From the NCBI RefSeq assembly GCF_910592395.1, contig NC_088313.1, positions 2,501 through 66,500 on the forward strand: DNA of 64,000 nucleotides, given 5' to 3'. Position numbers and translations under genes: made by a program. The notes under the pieces were generated by a model. That model searched no databases. It was not told the origin of the DNA and was given only the letters and a program-made list of their open reading frames with translations. Positions 23,577 through 35,600 of the stretch are shown here, piece by piece. Within the stretch, counting starts at the first letter, position 1; every line of letters begins with the position of its first letter. This DNA comes from Lineus longissimus (lineage: Eukaryota > Nemertea > Pilidiophora > Heteronemertea > Lineidae).

Positions 23577-26500
23577 TTAATTAAGCGCTTCAATAACAGC
23601 TTTGGTAAATTCACTCGTTGTTGAATAACCGCCCATGTCTGGTGTGCGAACCTTGCCCGTCTTGATCACTTTACACACAGCATCCTCGACAAGCTGGCTG
23701 TGGAAGTCCAAATGCATGTGTTTGAGCATGTTTGCCGAGCTCAGTAAGATGGCGCTTGGGTTGGCAATGTTGCGGCCGACCGCTTGAGCAAATGGATGTC
23801 GTGCGCCCTGGAACAGGCAAAAACATAATGATTAAACCACACATGTCAACTGGTTCTACACTATGGAGGAACTTAAACCTCTGACATCAGCTTCCAGACA
23901 GTATACCTCCCAACCTAAACTGGTTCTACACTAAGGAGGAACTTAAACCTCTGAAACCAGCTTCCAGACGGTATACATCCCAACCTAAACTGGTTCTACA
24001 CTATGGAGGAACTTAAACCTCTGAAACCAGCTTCCAGACGGTATACATCCCAACCTAAACTGGTTCTACACTATGGAGGAACTTAAACCTCTGACACCAG
24101 CTTCCAGACGGTATACCTCCCAACCTAAACTGGTTCTACACTATGGAGGAACTTAAACCTCTGAAACCAGCTTCCAGACGCTATACATCCCAACCTAAAC
24201 TGGTTCTACACTATGGAGGAACTTAAACCTCTGACACCAGCTTCTAGACGGTATACATCCCAACCTAAACTGGTTCTACACTATGGAGGAACTTAAACCT
24301 CTGAAACCAGCTTCCAGACGGTATACATCCCAACCTAAACTGGTTCTACACTATGGAGGAACTTAAACCTCTGAAACCAGCTTCCAGACGGTATACATCC
24401 CAACCTAAACTGGTTCTACACTATGGAGGAACTTAAACCTCTGAAACCAGCTTCCAGATGGTATACATCCCAACCTAAACTGGTTCTACACTATGGAGGA
24501 ACTTAAACCTCTGAAACCAGCTTCCAGACGGTATACATTCCAACCTAAACTGGTTCTACACTATGGAGGAACTTAAACCTCTGAAACCAGCTTCCAGACG
24601 GTATACATTCCAACCTAAACTGGTTCTACACTATGGAGGAACTTAAACCTCTGAAACCAGCTTCCAGACGGTATACATCCCAACCTAAACTGGTTCTACA
24701 CTATGGAGGAACTTAAACCTCTGAAACCAGCTTCTAGACGATATACATCCCAACCTAAACTGGTTCTACACTATGGAGGAACTTAAACCTCTGAAACCAG
24801 CTTCCAGATGGTATACATTCCAACCTAAACTGGTTCTACACTATGGAGGAACTTAAACCTCTGAAACCAGCTTCCAGACGCTATACATCCCAACCTAAAC
24901 TGGTTCTACACTATGGAGGAACTTAAACCTCTGAAACCAGCTTCCAGACGGTATACCTCCCAACCTAAACTGGTTCTGCACTTCGGGGGAACTTAAACCT
25001 CTGACATCAGCTTCCAGACGGTATACATCCCAACCTAAACTGGTTCTACACTATGGAGGAACTTAAACCTCTGAAACCAGCTTCCAGACGGTATACATCC
25101 CAACCTAAACTGGTTCTGGCCATACCAGATATGGCCCAAAATTGATAGGGCACCTGTTCCACCCCACCCTGATCAGGCCAAAGATAAGCTCATTGGGTGA
25201 CCCGTTCTGCAGTTCAAGTTCGGAGTTTGAAATCCAAGGTGCAACTACAAGTATGAAACCAATCCCACTACAAACTTGTTAGTAATTGCCTCCATCTGAG
25301 GCTCAGCACGGACAAGGGCAATCCTATATCCTTACTGAACTCGTTCTGTGGGATAATAAACTCAACTTCAACCAAAATGAAGAGGCAGGAAAATACACTT
25401 TCAAGTACTGAGACGGGATGCAGAAGGAGACCAGTTCCAACACTATCAAACAAAACAGTTCAAACTGCAAGTGCAACGCTTACTGGTTCAAAGACGGCAA
25501 CATGATGACTGAAGCTTTCCCCTGGCACAACCCCGGCTCCTCCAACTAAACCAGATGCAAGATTATCCACGATGTTACCATAAAGATTGGGCATGACCAT
25601 CACATCAAACTGGTGTGGGTTGGATACAAGCTGAAATTATATCAATTAGTATTTGGTATTATATGAAGTTAGTTAGGGAGATGATAAAATCAAGTATTTC
25701 ATATTCGGTTTTAATTAGTCAGTCATAATGCATACAACATGCTTGCTAGAGAGTTATCTGTATACGATTGGGTGCATGATCCCTGCATGTTAATTAAGGC
25801 TATGTATCCACTGGGTTTGTGAAATGAGAATACTACAATATAAGGTAGGTGTATTGTTTCAATCATCACAAATCTAAGTGTTCTCTGGTGGTGGTACGGC
25901 CGATGCATGAAATGATCACCGTTGTAAACAAATGGTGCAGGCCACCTAAGACTGCATGAATAGGTTTGAGACAGTAAAGAATCAAATATGGTTTTCCTCA
26001 TCATACAGCAGACTGAACAGAGCTTTAAATGTATAAAACTGTGATCATCGTGTAGCTCAAGATCCAAGATCTAAATGGGTTAAGCTGCACTTTCTGCTCC
26101 TACAGATGCAATCGATAGACTCTGTTATTAATGATCACCGTCTCAAATTCTATTTTTGGGTGATTGGCGACTTCACACACTCACCTGCATACAACAATTA
26201 TCAATGATCATCGACTCAAATTCTATTTTTGGATAGAGCTTGGAGACTTGATGACAGCAATCGAGAAAGAGACCATCTGCTAATTTCCTGGAACAAGAAG
26301 AGAGAGATGTTTTACCCAGTAACCATGGTAGCAACTAGGCCTACTGCAAAACATGAAATTACAACACTTTTTAATTCACTACTTGCGACAGGAGCAAATA
26401 ACAATCAATGACAGAACATGATAAAGTAGTGTTCAGTGAATCACCAATTTCCAATTTCTATCCGAGTCAAGATAACTGCACTTTTCGACGGTACCAAAAT

Positions 26501-28533
26501 AGTGAGGATTGATTATATTTTGTTAGCAAAATGTGTAGTGGTTCTGATTAAAAGGTAGCTTGAACTTACATAATGTTGGCCTTGTGAACTGCTGTCACTT
26601 TATTTCTCCCATGCTTTGTGGCATAGTCAAATGCAAACTTGGCAATTCGCATTGAGTTGCCTCGTGTGACAATCTTCAATGACTCAACTACACCTTTCAC
26701 ACTCTGAAAATAAGACGACTAACCAAGGTCAGTTTTCAGGTCAAGATAATGTATTTGAGAAAACTTTGTAAAGCACTTTGAGATTGGCTTCATGAGCTTC
26801 TGACCAGGAAAAATACTGATCTGAAAAAAAAAAATTTTTCGCCTTCCTACATCTACCTACCCACTATAAAAATAGTGGGGTTGGTAACTAACTAGGTAAG
26901 GCGCATCGTGGTGGGAAGGAATATTTGAATGAATTAAACTGTGGGACAGGATGTACAGATTTGAGGTTGATTTAATAAAATTTGTTGAAAAATAAAACCG
27001 ATATGACACATTTCTCAACATTTTGGAGCAGATTATAAAACTCCTCGAAGTTTGAAAATCATAGCCATGCCTACCTCATGCTCAAGGGCACTGTACTCGC
27101 CCTCTGTCTGTTCTCGGATGATAACAAAGTCAAGATTGTTGTGACGTGTGGGGAATCCAGCCAGGCTTTTCACTCGTACCACATTGGCAAACATGTCTAA
27201 CTCCTTCCTGAAATAGAGATGAGAACGATACGTCTGCCTTCACCGAGTACCACATTGGCAAACATGTCTAACTCCTTCCTGAAATAGAGATGAGAACGAT
27301 ACGTCTGCCTTCATTGAGTACCACATTGACAAACATGTCCAACTCCTTCCTGAAATAGAGATGAGAACGATACGTCTGCCTTCATTGAGTACCACATTGG
27401 CAAACATGTCTAACTCCTTCCTGAAATAGAGATGAGAACGATACATCTGCCTTCACCGAGTACCACATTGACAAACATGTCCAACTCCTTCCTGAAATAG
27501 AGATGAGAACGATACGTCTGCCTTCACCGAGTGCCACATTGACAAACATTTCTATATTTGACTTACCTGACCTTCATGTTGACGGTCTGAAGTACCCCGC
27601 CTGTCATGTTAGTGGGCGTGGCTATAATACCCTTTAAACCAACATTATTCCGCTGCAACGACTCAACGGCCTCAGTCACAGTGACACTCTGAACTGGGTT
27701 CACCTCACTCAGAAAGACCTCCTCGAAGTCAACGGGCACGCCTCCTTGTGTAAAGACATCGCGTACACTCTGCATGAGCTCTGGCCCAACCCCGTCACCA
27801 GGGATCATGGACACTGTCTGACGGCCTTCTGGCTTTGAGACTGGTGCATATCGTGGCTGGAAATGAAATTCTCAGTCATGAGTAACTCCATGAGTAAGGC
27901 CATTATAACCAAGTGGTCGGCTTGATAACAAACAACAAAAACTGTATTTTTCTCCTCTCGAAGAATTGAGAAGAAAAAAACAACAGGAAAATGTCAGAAC
28001 ACTTTCAGAAAATGAAATGGCCAGGGCCATTGTATTTGAAATACAAGTGATAGCAAGAGCTTAGAAATAAATACAAACTTGGTACGTGTACATGATAATA
28101 TGCTTGAATAATATGTTTGCTTATCTTTCCTTTGTAATTTCAGTTGTTTCAAGTCTCAACTGGAATCTTTTGAACTGCGGACGTAATCTCAAACCCATTC
28201 ATAACTAAAGGGAAAATGCTGATCCAAAAGTACCACCACTTCTAGTACTATCTAAATTGTGTGGCTGAAGATGCAATTCCAGAAATCAGATTTTTTTTCT
28301 CTCAAAAACTCAAGTACTACAAACAACACAAGGTTACTCAATATTACCATTTTTCACTAACTGGTTTACTGTGCACTGCCTAAATCCAACCCCACACATA
28401 TAAACCTCAACAAGTTTAGAAGCAGAACCCTAGTAAACACTGATCTGTGAAGGCACGGTTGTACTAAGTTACTTACATCATTTTGCTTCACCAAACTTGT
28501 AGATAGCAGTCGTGCTGTCTCTCGTATTCGTCG
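23577..28533 (-). CDS. IDH3B: Isocitrate dehydrogenase [NAD] subunit beta, mitochondrial (first exon missing)
   Basis: Non-catalytic beta subunit of the matrix NAD-dependent isocitrate dehydrogenase of the TCA cycle. Seven exons join in phase: 28533-28477, 27856-27567, 27207-27075, 26703-26570, 26287-26185, 25630-25484 and 23807-23577. They give 364 residues plus a missing N-terminus. The first exon seen is Arg-rich ([13 protein letters not shown]), like a mitochondrial presequence. Motifs are [35 protein letters not shown] (EQTEGEY is the beta form), [39 protein letters not shown], and [16 protein letters not shown]. The third and last introns hold 71-bp and 70-bp arrays. No start codon in phase was found upstream. 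Confidence 0.93.
23848..25118. repeat. 70-bp minisatellite in the last IDH3B intron
   Basis: About 18 copies of a 70-bp unit (AACCTAAACTGGTTCTACAC, GGAGGAACTTAAACCTCTGA, CAGCTTCCAGACGGTATAC). The copies are over 95 percent alike by eye. The array begins about 40 bp upstream of the final exon's acceptor in gene orientation. Confidence 0.97.
25119..25483. other. Remaining unique part of the last IDH3B intron
   Basis: Unique intronic DNA with no sign of an exon or RNA. Confidence 0.5.
26125..26160 (-). pseudogene. Duplicated fragment of an IDH3B exon inside the adjacent intron
   Basis: This 36-bp stretch matches 26198-26233, the 3' part of the IDH3B exon at 26287-26185, at about 32 of 36 positions. 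Translated in the same frame it reads like the family (IEFETVIIN against IEFESMIID in the exon). It has no acceptor of its own, so it looks like a decayed local duplication, not an alternative exon. Confidence 0.6.
27176..27552. repeat. 71-bp repeat carrying copies of an IDH3B splice acceptor
   Basis: Five and a fraction copies of 71 bp. Each full copy has, on the minus strand, CTCTATTTCAG followed by GAAGGAGTTRGACATGTTTG, the acceptor and first 32 bases of the IDH3B exon at 27207. Equivalent acceptor AGs end at 27208, 27279, 27350, 27421 and 27492. Only the copy at 27208 continues into the real exon. The array fills nearly the whole intron between 27566 and 27208. Confidence 0.95.
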
Positions 28534-28611
28534 CTGAAACAGCAAAACAACAATATTGACATGTATTGTAAGTCAAGGCATGGGTGTCAGAGAGGGTGCA
28601 AAATGATCAAG

Positions 28612-28619
28612 GCATGCGC
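28612..28619. promoter_or_regulatory. NRF1-like half site near the IDH3B 5' end
   Basis: GCATGCGC about 80 bp upstream of the first recognised IDH3B exon. NRF1 sites are common in promoters of nuclear genes for mitochondrial proteins. The motif is short, so this is suggestive only. Confidence 0.25.
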
Positions 28620-29157
28620 AGCGAAAACCGGTGAAAAAAATGTCGAGTTGTTCTATCTTTATCCGCGAGTGGCGCTGCATTTCTGAGTTTGGCAAGTCAA
28701 GTATTGGAGTTTTGAAAAAATCATTTGCGATGACTTCGAAAATCATGTTGTTGCTAATGTGGTAACGGCACAGGGATTTGACGCAAAAAGTGCCAAGTAG
28801 GCCTACAAGTCACAAGAAATCAAAAATTCCACACCTCCTGCCTCAATTCCCTGTGACGGAGATCACACCACCTTCCATTATTTTACGTGTGTTGTCAATG
28901 TCAGTGGGGGTGTACTTTTATTTACAATGATAAACAAGGTGACGGTCAAGGAATTAGGAAGTGCCTGTGCATGTGATCTGCCAATCTTTGCCATCATTGA
29001 TTCAATCATGAAGCACATATTATGGATTGTGTTGTGCATGGTTTAGAGGCCACCACCGTCAATAGTACATTATAGAAACCTTTGTTCTCCCTGAGAGAAC
29101 ATACTATCAATCATACAACAGTCCGAACAAAAGCCGATTAATAACATGCGAGGTCAG

Positions 29158-29670
29158 TCATGCATGGTAACCGGAAAAACGCCGACCGACCGACCGACCG
29201 ACCGACCGACCGACTGACCTGCCAACCTACTCATAAGTCAATGAGATATATCCAATCCACGATAGCAGGTCATATGAAATGAAATTGTAAACAAGCGCAC
29301 GTAAGCTGGTCAAATGACAACAAATGCATGTTGCGCGTTGCAGTTCATGCATTGCATCGGTCGAGACACTCGAGTAGAAAAACTACAGTGCATATACTAG
29401 GCCCAAATCATGTTTTTATATCCACCGACCATGTAGACAAAGCATACCTTTAGAGTATCGTTATCAGTTCCTTACCGCGTGGGCTCGTTTTCCCGGTATA
29501 ATTGACTGGAGATGCTGCTGTCAGACACGTCGGACTCCATCACGTCCATTGCGCTGGGCACTACACAGGTACATGTGCTATAGAGAAGCGAAAGGGATAC
29601 TGCATATGACGGTAGGTTGGCAGGTCAGTCGGTCAGTCGGTCGGTCGGCGTTTTTCCGGTTACCGTCATG
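29158..29670. mobile_element. Foldback with (CCGA)n in both arms
   Basis: The left arm 29163-29233 (TGCATGGTAACCGGAAAAACG, then CCGA repeats, then GACCTGCCAACCTAC) recurs inverted at about 29608-29670. The 375-bp centre holds the candidate IDH3B 5' region. It could be a transposon or an inverted duplication. Confidence 0.75.
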
Positions 29671-30154
29671 CATGCATGTATTGCAAGGCATGTCATTGCA
29701 TGGTATGGTTAATCGTCAGCGATTGTGCATTTCTGACCCAACGCGACGCTATAATATGTTGCGTACAACAGGTGTTTTTTGTTGCAAATAGTTTTGATGT
29801 GAAAAGTGGAAATTACACATTGAGGAAAACACTTTCCACTGAACATCTTACCAAAGAACCAAGACTTCTTGCGTGTTTTGCAAATCCGAAACATCTTCCG
29901 ATCTCCATTTTGACAAGCGCTCCCAATCTCCCTTTGGAGTTCTAGTATCAAGATTGCCCTGCTGCGAGCAACTCTTGCGTGTATGAATACTATAAACTGT
30001 TTACTGCTAGAACATTCTATGTTTCCGCAAAACAAGATGTAGTTTTTAAAACATCTGATTATGACTGTATGATTGCAGAATTTTCCTGATAAAAAGTGTA
30101 CACTTATTCATTTATTGTCAAATTTAGGAAGTTACCCCAAAATACATTTTTGGA

Positions 30155-30641
30155 GAGAACATCTATTCGTTTCACCAATATTTATTTCGGAAACACCATG
30201 TTTTGCCCAAAATGGTTGTAGTGGTTGACAACGTCAAAGCGTGGTCAAACGGCACACTGGGTAAATAAATGTGTTGGAGATTGCCTTCTAACTCGTCCCG
30301 TTGGTTATCTCCAGGCTCGTCTAACTGCTCCAGCTGGTTATAGCTTCTCCCCCCTATTTTCGCGACTCATATGCTGGTGTTCAGATTTTCTGGATGCGCT
30401 CAATCAATTAGGTTTTCGAATGGGTGCGAGCCGCACTTTCTACACTCCGGACAGTGGACCGGCCTCCTTGGATGACGTAATAGGCTGCCCAGGAAGTTTA
30501 CATGCAGCTCTGGGCGTGCTAGCCCACATTCTCCAGAGCAGACATAACATTCAAGCGCAGGAGCGCCTCACCTCACTACCGCCAGAGTGGGAGTTGTATT
30601 ACACCTCCCTGGCCAAAGTTTATGGCCAGCCCATCAAATAA
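30155..30641 (+). other. Orphan ORF region (138 codons, 30225-30641), not recognised
   Basis: From the ATG at 30225 this ORF encodes a peptide of mixed, non-repetitive composition (LDALNQLGFRMG, LHAALGVLAHILQ, LPPEWELYYTSLAKVYGQP). I do not recognise a family. It looks like the C-terminal end of a larger protein: Leu- and Trp-rich helices, no low complexity, stop shortly before a long hairpin. It may be a fragment of a mobile-element protein. No intron or upstream exon was found. Confidence 0.3.
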
Positions 30642-30647
30642 GTGTTA

Positions 30648-30865
30648 TAGTAATTGTAAAACCTTTCTTATGAGTAGCACTGTAATGTGTAATTCTTGGA
30701 ATTAAGTGTGCGGGGAGAATGGAGGATTAAAAGTAGACCGTGGTAATTTTCCACGATTATCCACCGGTATCTTATCTAAACCCAAATCCAATAATCCTGC
30801 ACACTTAATTCCAAGAATTACACATTACAGTGCTACTCATAAGAAAGGTTTTACAATTACTATAC
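30648..30865. repeat. Long hairpin with ~64-bp arms
   Basis: 30650-30712 (AAACCTTTCTTATGAGTAGC, TGTAATGTGTAATTCTTGG) is repeated inverted at 30801-30863 with nearly full identity, around a loop of about 88 bp. It starts some 10 bp after the stop of the orphan ORF. A foldback element or an RNA hairpin are both possible. Confidence 0.85.
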
Positions 30866-32607
30866 AACATAAGCACCGGTCTGCTGTGCTTCTCTTGTAG
30901 AGACATGGGTGAGCTTGTATATCTTGCTGGTGGCCGGTCTCAAGGATAATTGAACTCGTCCAGGTGGTTTCGGGGATAATCAGACTTGTTCAGTAAACAA
31001 AGTAATCGATGTATGGAAAGTTTCTCATTTTAATACACATAGACATTCACATCATACATTTGTCTTCAACCTCGTCACCAAGATCCTCCACATTACTCTT
31101 CATCCCACTGTGACACAGCACAGGGAGCAGGCAATGTGTAGGAACCTGGTATCGAAGATTCTAGTACAGTGGACAAATTGACCAACCAATAGCTTGAGCT
31201 GAATTCACACAGGATGTTAAGCTGCATTAGCTTTTTCATTGAACACTAATCTGTTACAACACTTGGCCCCTATATATAAAAGACCTCAGCATTCCTATAA
31301 AAGACCTCAGGGCCCCTATTTCTGATATGTGTTTTTGCTAATCAGCCATATGTATTCACTCCATGTCTTTCACTTTGTCCAGGTAACTTTTGAAGCTAAA
31401 CTAAAACAGAAGTGAGCTGTTTTTTCCTCTGTAAGAAGTGAGCTGTTTTTTCCTCTGTAAGAACGGCTTCCAAATTACAACTGCTTCGACGCAGTTGAGA
31501 TTTCACCATATAAGAATAATTCAACAACAGTTTTGAATAGATAATAAACTTCACTCAAGTTTAGGCCGCACTGCTGCAAAGTCACAATGTTTCCCAATTG
31601 CTAAGAACTTCTGTAACAAAAAAGAACTTGGAATTCTACCACCCAAACTTAGCTACAGGAAAATTCCCCCTTATGGACATGCGAGTGATCAGGGACGGAT
31701 ATGTTTCTTTCAAACATACAGGATGACACAAAACAGATATACACATCATGTATCCGAGTATCACCAATAAGGTGGGATCATATGGACGGCTTAGCTTTAA
31801 AGTTTATTCATAGACGGATTGTACAATCTCAATTTTTCACAGGCATACTATCATATCCTATGCTGGCAGCTAACATTCTGATGCAAACATCATAACCCAA
31901 TAGGTTTAACAATGGAAAAGGTATATCGCAAACTAATTCTAGGAAAAAGGTGATGTGTGTACTAGTACCCTGTTTGAAAATAAAAGACCCAACATAGCTC
32001 CTCAAATGTAACAAAGAGTCTCCAGCATGGTGCTCTTTCTCGTCGGAAAATGCACAATGTTTATTTAATGCCATCATGAATCGAACGTCCGGAACTGGTC
32101 ATGCTAATGGTGGGGGAAATCATGATTTATACCCATCTTAATCTAAGTACTGACCACAACTTGGACGACAATATACAACTCATTTGATTAGTAGATATCT
32201 GAACCCTATGCAAACTCCTCTAGGCACAGACAAAGTTAATTTGGAGTGACTGTGTTTTTGCCTCGAAATGGGATCCACAACATACATCCAGTGAAAAAAA
32301 ACAGATTTGAAAAAATACGCCAATGTCTGGACAATATTCAAGTTCTAGAAGTTCGTTCACATTGAAGCTTTCCCCCCAAGCTGACAGTGACAATCTCCAG
32401 TAGAGTAAAGTGATTCACGTCTGTTTCCTTGGTTTAAAGGTATGGTCATGTGACTCCGATTCCAAATTGAGGGCAAGATAATAGTCGAGTTCGACTGGGA
32501 CCTGAGGGGAGAGCAGGAGTGTCGCGACAAGACATTTATCGCCCAGAATGTTTGGAAAAACATCCAAGTTGTTGGACCTGTTGAAGTGAGTGGATGGATT
32601 CGTATAT
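30866..32607. other. Intergenic DNA and probable ARL3 3' UTR
   Basis: No further gene is seen. The part next to 32608 is the expected ARL3 3' UTR (minus strand). TTTATT words (AATAAA on the minus strand) occur at 32058 and 31804. A direct duplication of about 27 bp, with AGAAGTGAGCTGTTTTTTCC twice, is at 31409-31461. Confidence 0.45.
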
Positions 32608-35600
32608 TCATTTTTTCTTGCTTTTTTCCGCTCCTCTTATTGCTGTTAAAACCCAATTGACACCAGCCTGCAAGCAGAAACAAAGTTAGATGGATTGCAC
32701 GCCTGGGTGATGGTGACTGCTTATATTCTCATTCAGGATGAAGTTTACCAGTCACACGATGACAGGTTGCAACAAACACATGAATGAAGCACAAGTTTAA
32801 CCCTTGAACCACCATGAATATAACCAGCTTAGTTTTTGAATTATAGAGAACTGATAACATACATATGCAAAAGAGAAAGAAAACCAGGCCTGCGTCGATC
32901 GACATGTAGAGCCACCTCCATGTGGGGCTGAGCCACCTCCATGTGGGGCTGAGCCACCTCCATGTGGGGCTGAGCCACCTCCATGTGGGGCTGAGCCACC
33001 TCCATGTGGGGCTGAGCCACCTCCATGTGGGGCTGAGCCACCTCCATGTGGGGCTGAGTCGGCCAACACACACACTTCACAGCAGTATCATGTCATATTG
33101 CGAGACAATAGGGGGTCATTAATGGCATTCAACCAAGTGTTTCTACTCTTTGTGATTGTGACCATACAACCTAGAACAAGCAGTGTCATTTTCCTATAGC
33201 TGGGAATGTGACTTACTTCTAAGCCATCACCTTTAACTGCTGAACAGCCTTGTATCTGCCATGGGCGATCTTTGATCGATGTCAGATTCAGGTCGTTAGC
33301 GATCACATCTGGTGTTGCTTTGAAGTCTAGATCTTGTTTATTGGCAAATATTAACACCGGCACTCCCTTCAGCTTCTCTTCTTCTAAAAGTTCAGCCAAT
33401 TCCTGCAATATAAAGATAAAAGTTAAAAGATTTCTGTACTAGTCAACGGTTGAGGTTTAAGTTTTCGATGGAGTTGCTATCAGTGCTGCAAGATGTCTGC
33501 TGATACAGTGAGTTGCTATCAGTGCTGCAAGATGTCTGCTGATACAGTGAGTTGCTATCAGTGCTGCAAGATGTCTGCTTATACAGTGAGTTGCTATCAG
33601 TGCTGCAAGATGTCTGCTTATACAGTGAGTTGCTATCAGTGCTGCAAGATGTCTGCTGATACAGTGAGTTGCTATCAGTGCTGCAAGATGTCTGCTGATA
33701 CAGTGAGTTGCTATCAGTGCTGCAAGATGTCTGCTTATACAGTGAGTTGCTATCAGTGCTGCAAGATGTCTGCTTATACAGTGAGTTGCTGACTGTCACA
33801 AAACACTGGCATAGTGCAGCTTGCAGATAAGTACATGTAGGCTCCCTGTCCTAATGAAATGAAGAGTTCAAACTGCAATGATTGTGTGAATTGGAGAAAA
33901 AAGCTCTGGTGGGGGGAGGGAGAATGACAAGAGAATTTCAAGCGTGCATCAGGAGTGTGACTCGTCTTGTTGGTGCTCACAGATTCTCATGTAGAGTGGA
34001 CATTTTTCCTAGAAGGACGATTGACAGGACATGTACTTACCTGGCCAGTCTCTTCAAATCTCTTTTGATCAGAACTATCAATAACATAAATCTGAAAAAC
34101 ACCAACAACATTTACACTCAATTATAGTTCATGAACCAAATGAAGGCTTTCAGATACACTTGATACTGGTTCTTTGGGAGCATAGCAAATGATAGTGATT
34201 TTTAGGAGCGAGGTGAGACACTTTTTGTAATCTTGAGTGTGAATGTAGCGAGGAGTGTTATGGCACATTCAGGTCAAGGTGACACTCACATTCCACCCAA
34301 ATTCAGGCCAGTCACACATTTCTCTTAGGCTACTGAAAGTTAAATTATGGTTCTAGTCTAAACATTGATTCACCTGGCTGCATTGCTTTGGGTTTAACAT
34401 TGATCCAGTTGTCATTCAGGCAATGTTGAAAGCTTTCCTATCCTGATCTCCACAACAGATCAACAGTCTACACATTACAGTGTCCCCACTAAGAAAATCA
34501 AATAGGAATATAATATGCGCACGTAACCTTTGAACTGGGTATTTTTTTAGCTTTTCAAGTTTTTTTGGTGGTAGCCTTCAAGCTTTTATCCACGGGTTTT
34601 TGGTCCCATAAAACTAGGAATGGGAACACCAGCAGGTAATAAAACCAGATAGGCCACCAAAGGCTGCCAAATGAGCCAGCAGGGCGATCGAGGAAGTCGA
34701 AAATAATTTATTGCTTGAAAGCGATTTCTAAACATTTCCCGCCGTCTTCAGCGCACTGCAAATGTGCCACTTTAGCCCGCACTGAGCAACTCTTTGTGGT
34801 ACAAGTACGCGGTTGGCGATCTGTTAACATGAGTACATCACGTGTTACTGGGAGCGGCATTGTAACCTAGTAACAATGCATGCAAACCCATCACGTGAAG
34901 TCATGTGGACACCAGGTTGCGCTGCATAAATTACCAGGAATTAGCATTAGTGAGAACCCTGCACATAGTCTCTCATCAACTTACAAGTACGTCCACGTCC
35001 TCGTAGTAATTTTTCCAGTACGGTCGTAGTTTCCGCTGTCCACCTATATCCCACACATTCATCTTATAATTTGAAGATTGAACACTTTTGATATTAAAAC
35101 CCTGCAACAAAACGTGGCACAGTATTAGAGGGCAATATATAATGACAGTCCTGGTCCTCGCCTAAAGTTGACAAGTTGTGGCACATGTCTCTACTTCAGA
35201 CAATCCTATTCCTCAGACGGTAAAAAACGCCCGATTCAATTTCAAAGCCGAAATACCAACTCAACTGACAGCTTCACTGAACAAGTTGCCTTGGTGCTCG
35301 AGTCAGGCTGTTTCAAAAATACCTTGTATTGTTGCCTAAGTCTTCTTTTTTAGTATTGCTTCTTCTCCACATTCTGATAAGTGGTCCATCATCTCTATTG
35401 GGGGTCTTACCTGCGTTGGAGTGATACGGTGTAAGTCTTGTTGCTCGGATGCTAAAGCCTTGAGTATGGTTGTTTTGCCAGCATTGTCCAAGCCCAAGAG
35501 AAGGATGCGAACCTCCTTCCCCTTTTTCCCCTTCATCTTCCGTAAAATATTCAGCAGTCCCTGAAGAGATACATCATGCATGATATTGATACAGTACAGG

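Larger units (their letters stand above)
28534..30154. other. IDH3B 5' region, first exon not resolved
   Basis: It should hold the IDH3B first coding exon and promoter. A candidate donor GTAAGG at 29476 gives a basic stretch (PGKRAHA) in phase with the next exon, but that frame meets a stop before any ATG, so I do not call it. The inverted arms at 29158 and 29668 lie here. Small plus-strand ORFs near 29550-29945 show no family likeness. Confidence 0.4.

Noticed and set aside
23848-25118. CRISPR-like array of regular direct repeats
   Set aside because: Units are contiguous without unique spacers, inside an intron of a eukaryotic gene; a minisatellite.
29466-29552. Candidate IDH3B first exon ending at the GTAAGG donor
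   Set aside because: The ATG frame is out of phase with the next exon and its peptide is acidic; the in-phase frame has a stop and no ATG.
32480-32500. GAGTTCGACTGGGAC resembling the Harbinger terminal repeat
   Set aside because: Only about 10 bases match, with no partner end or CTG duplication nearby.
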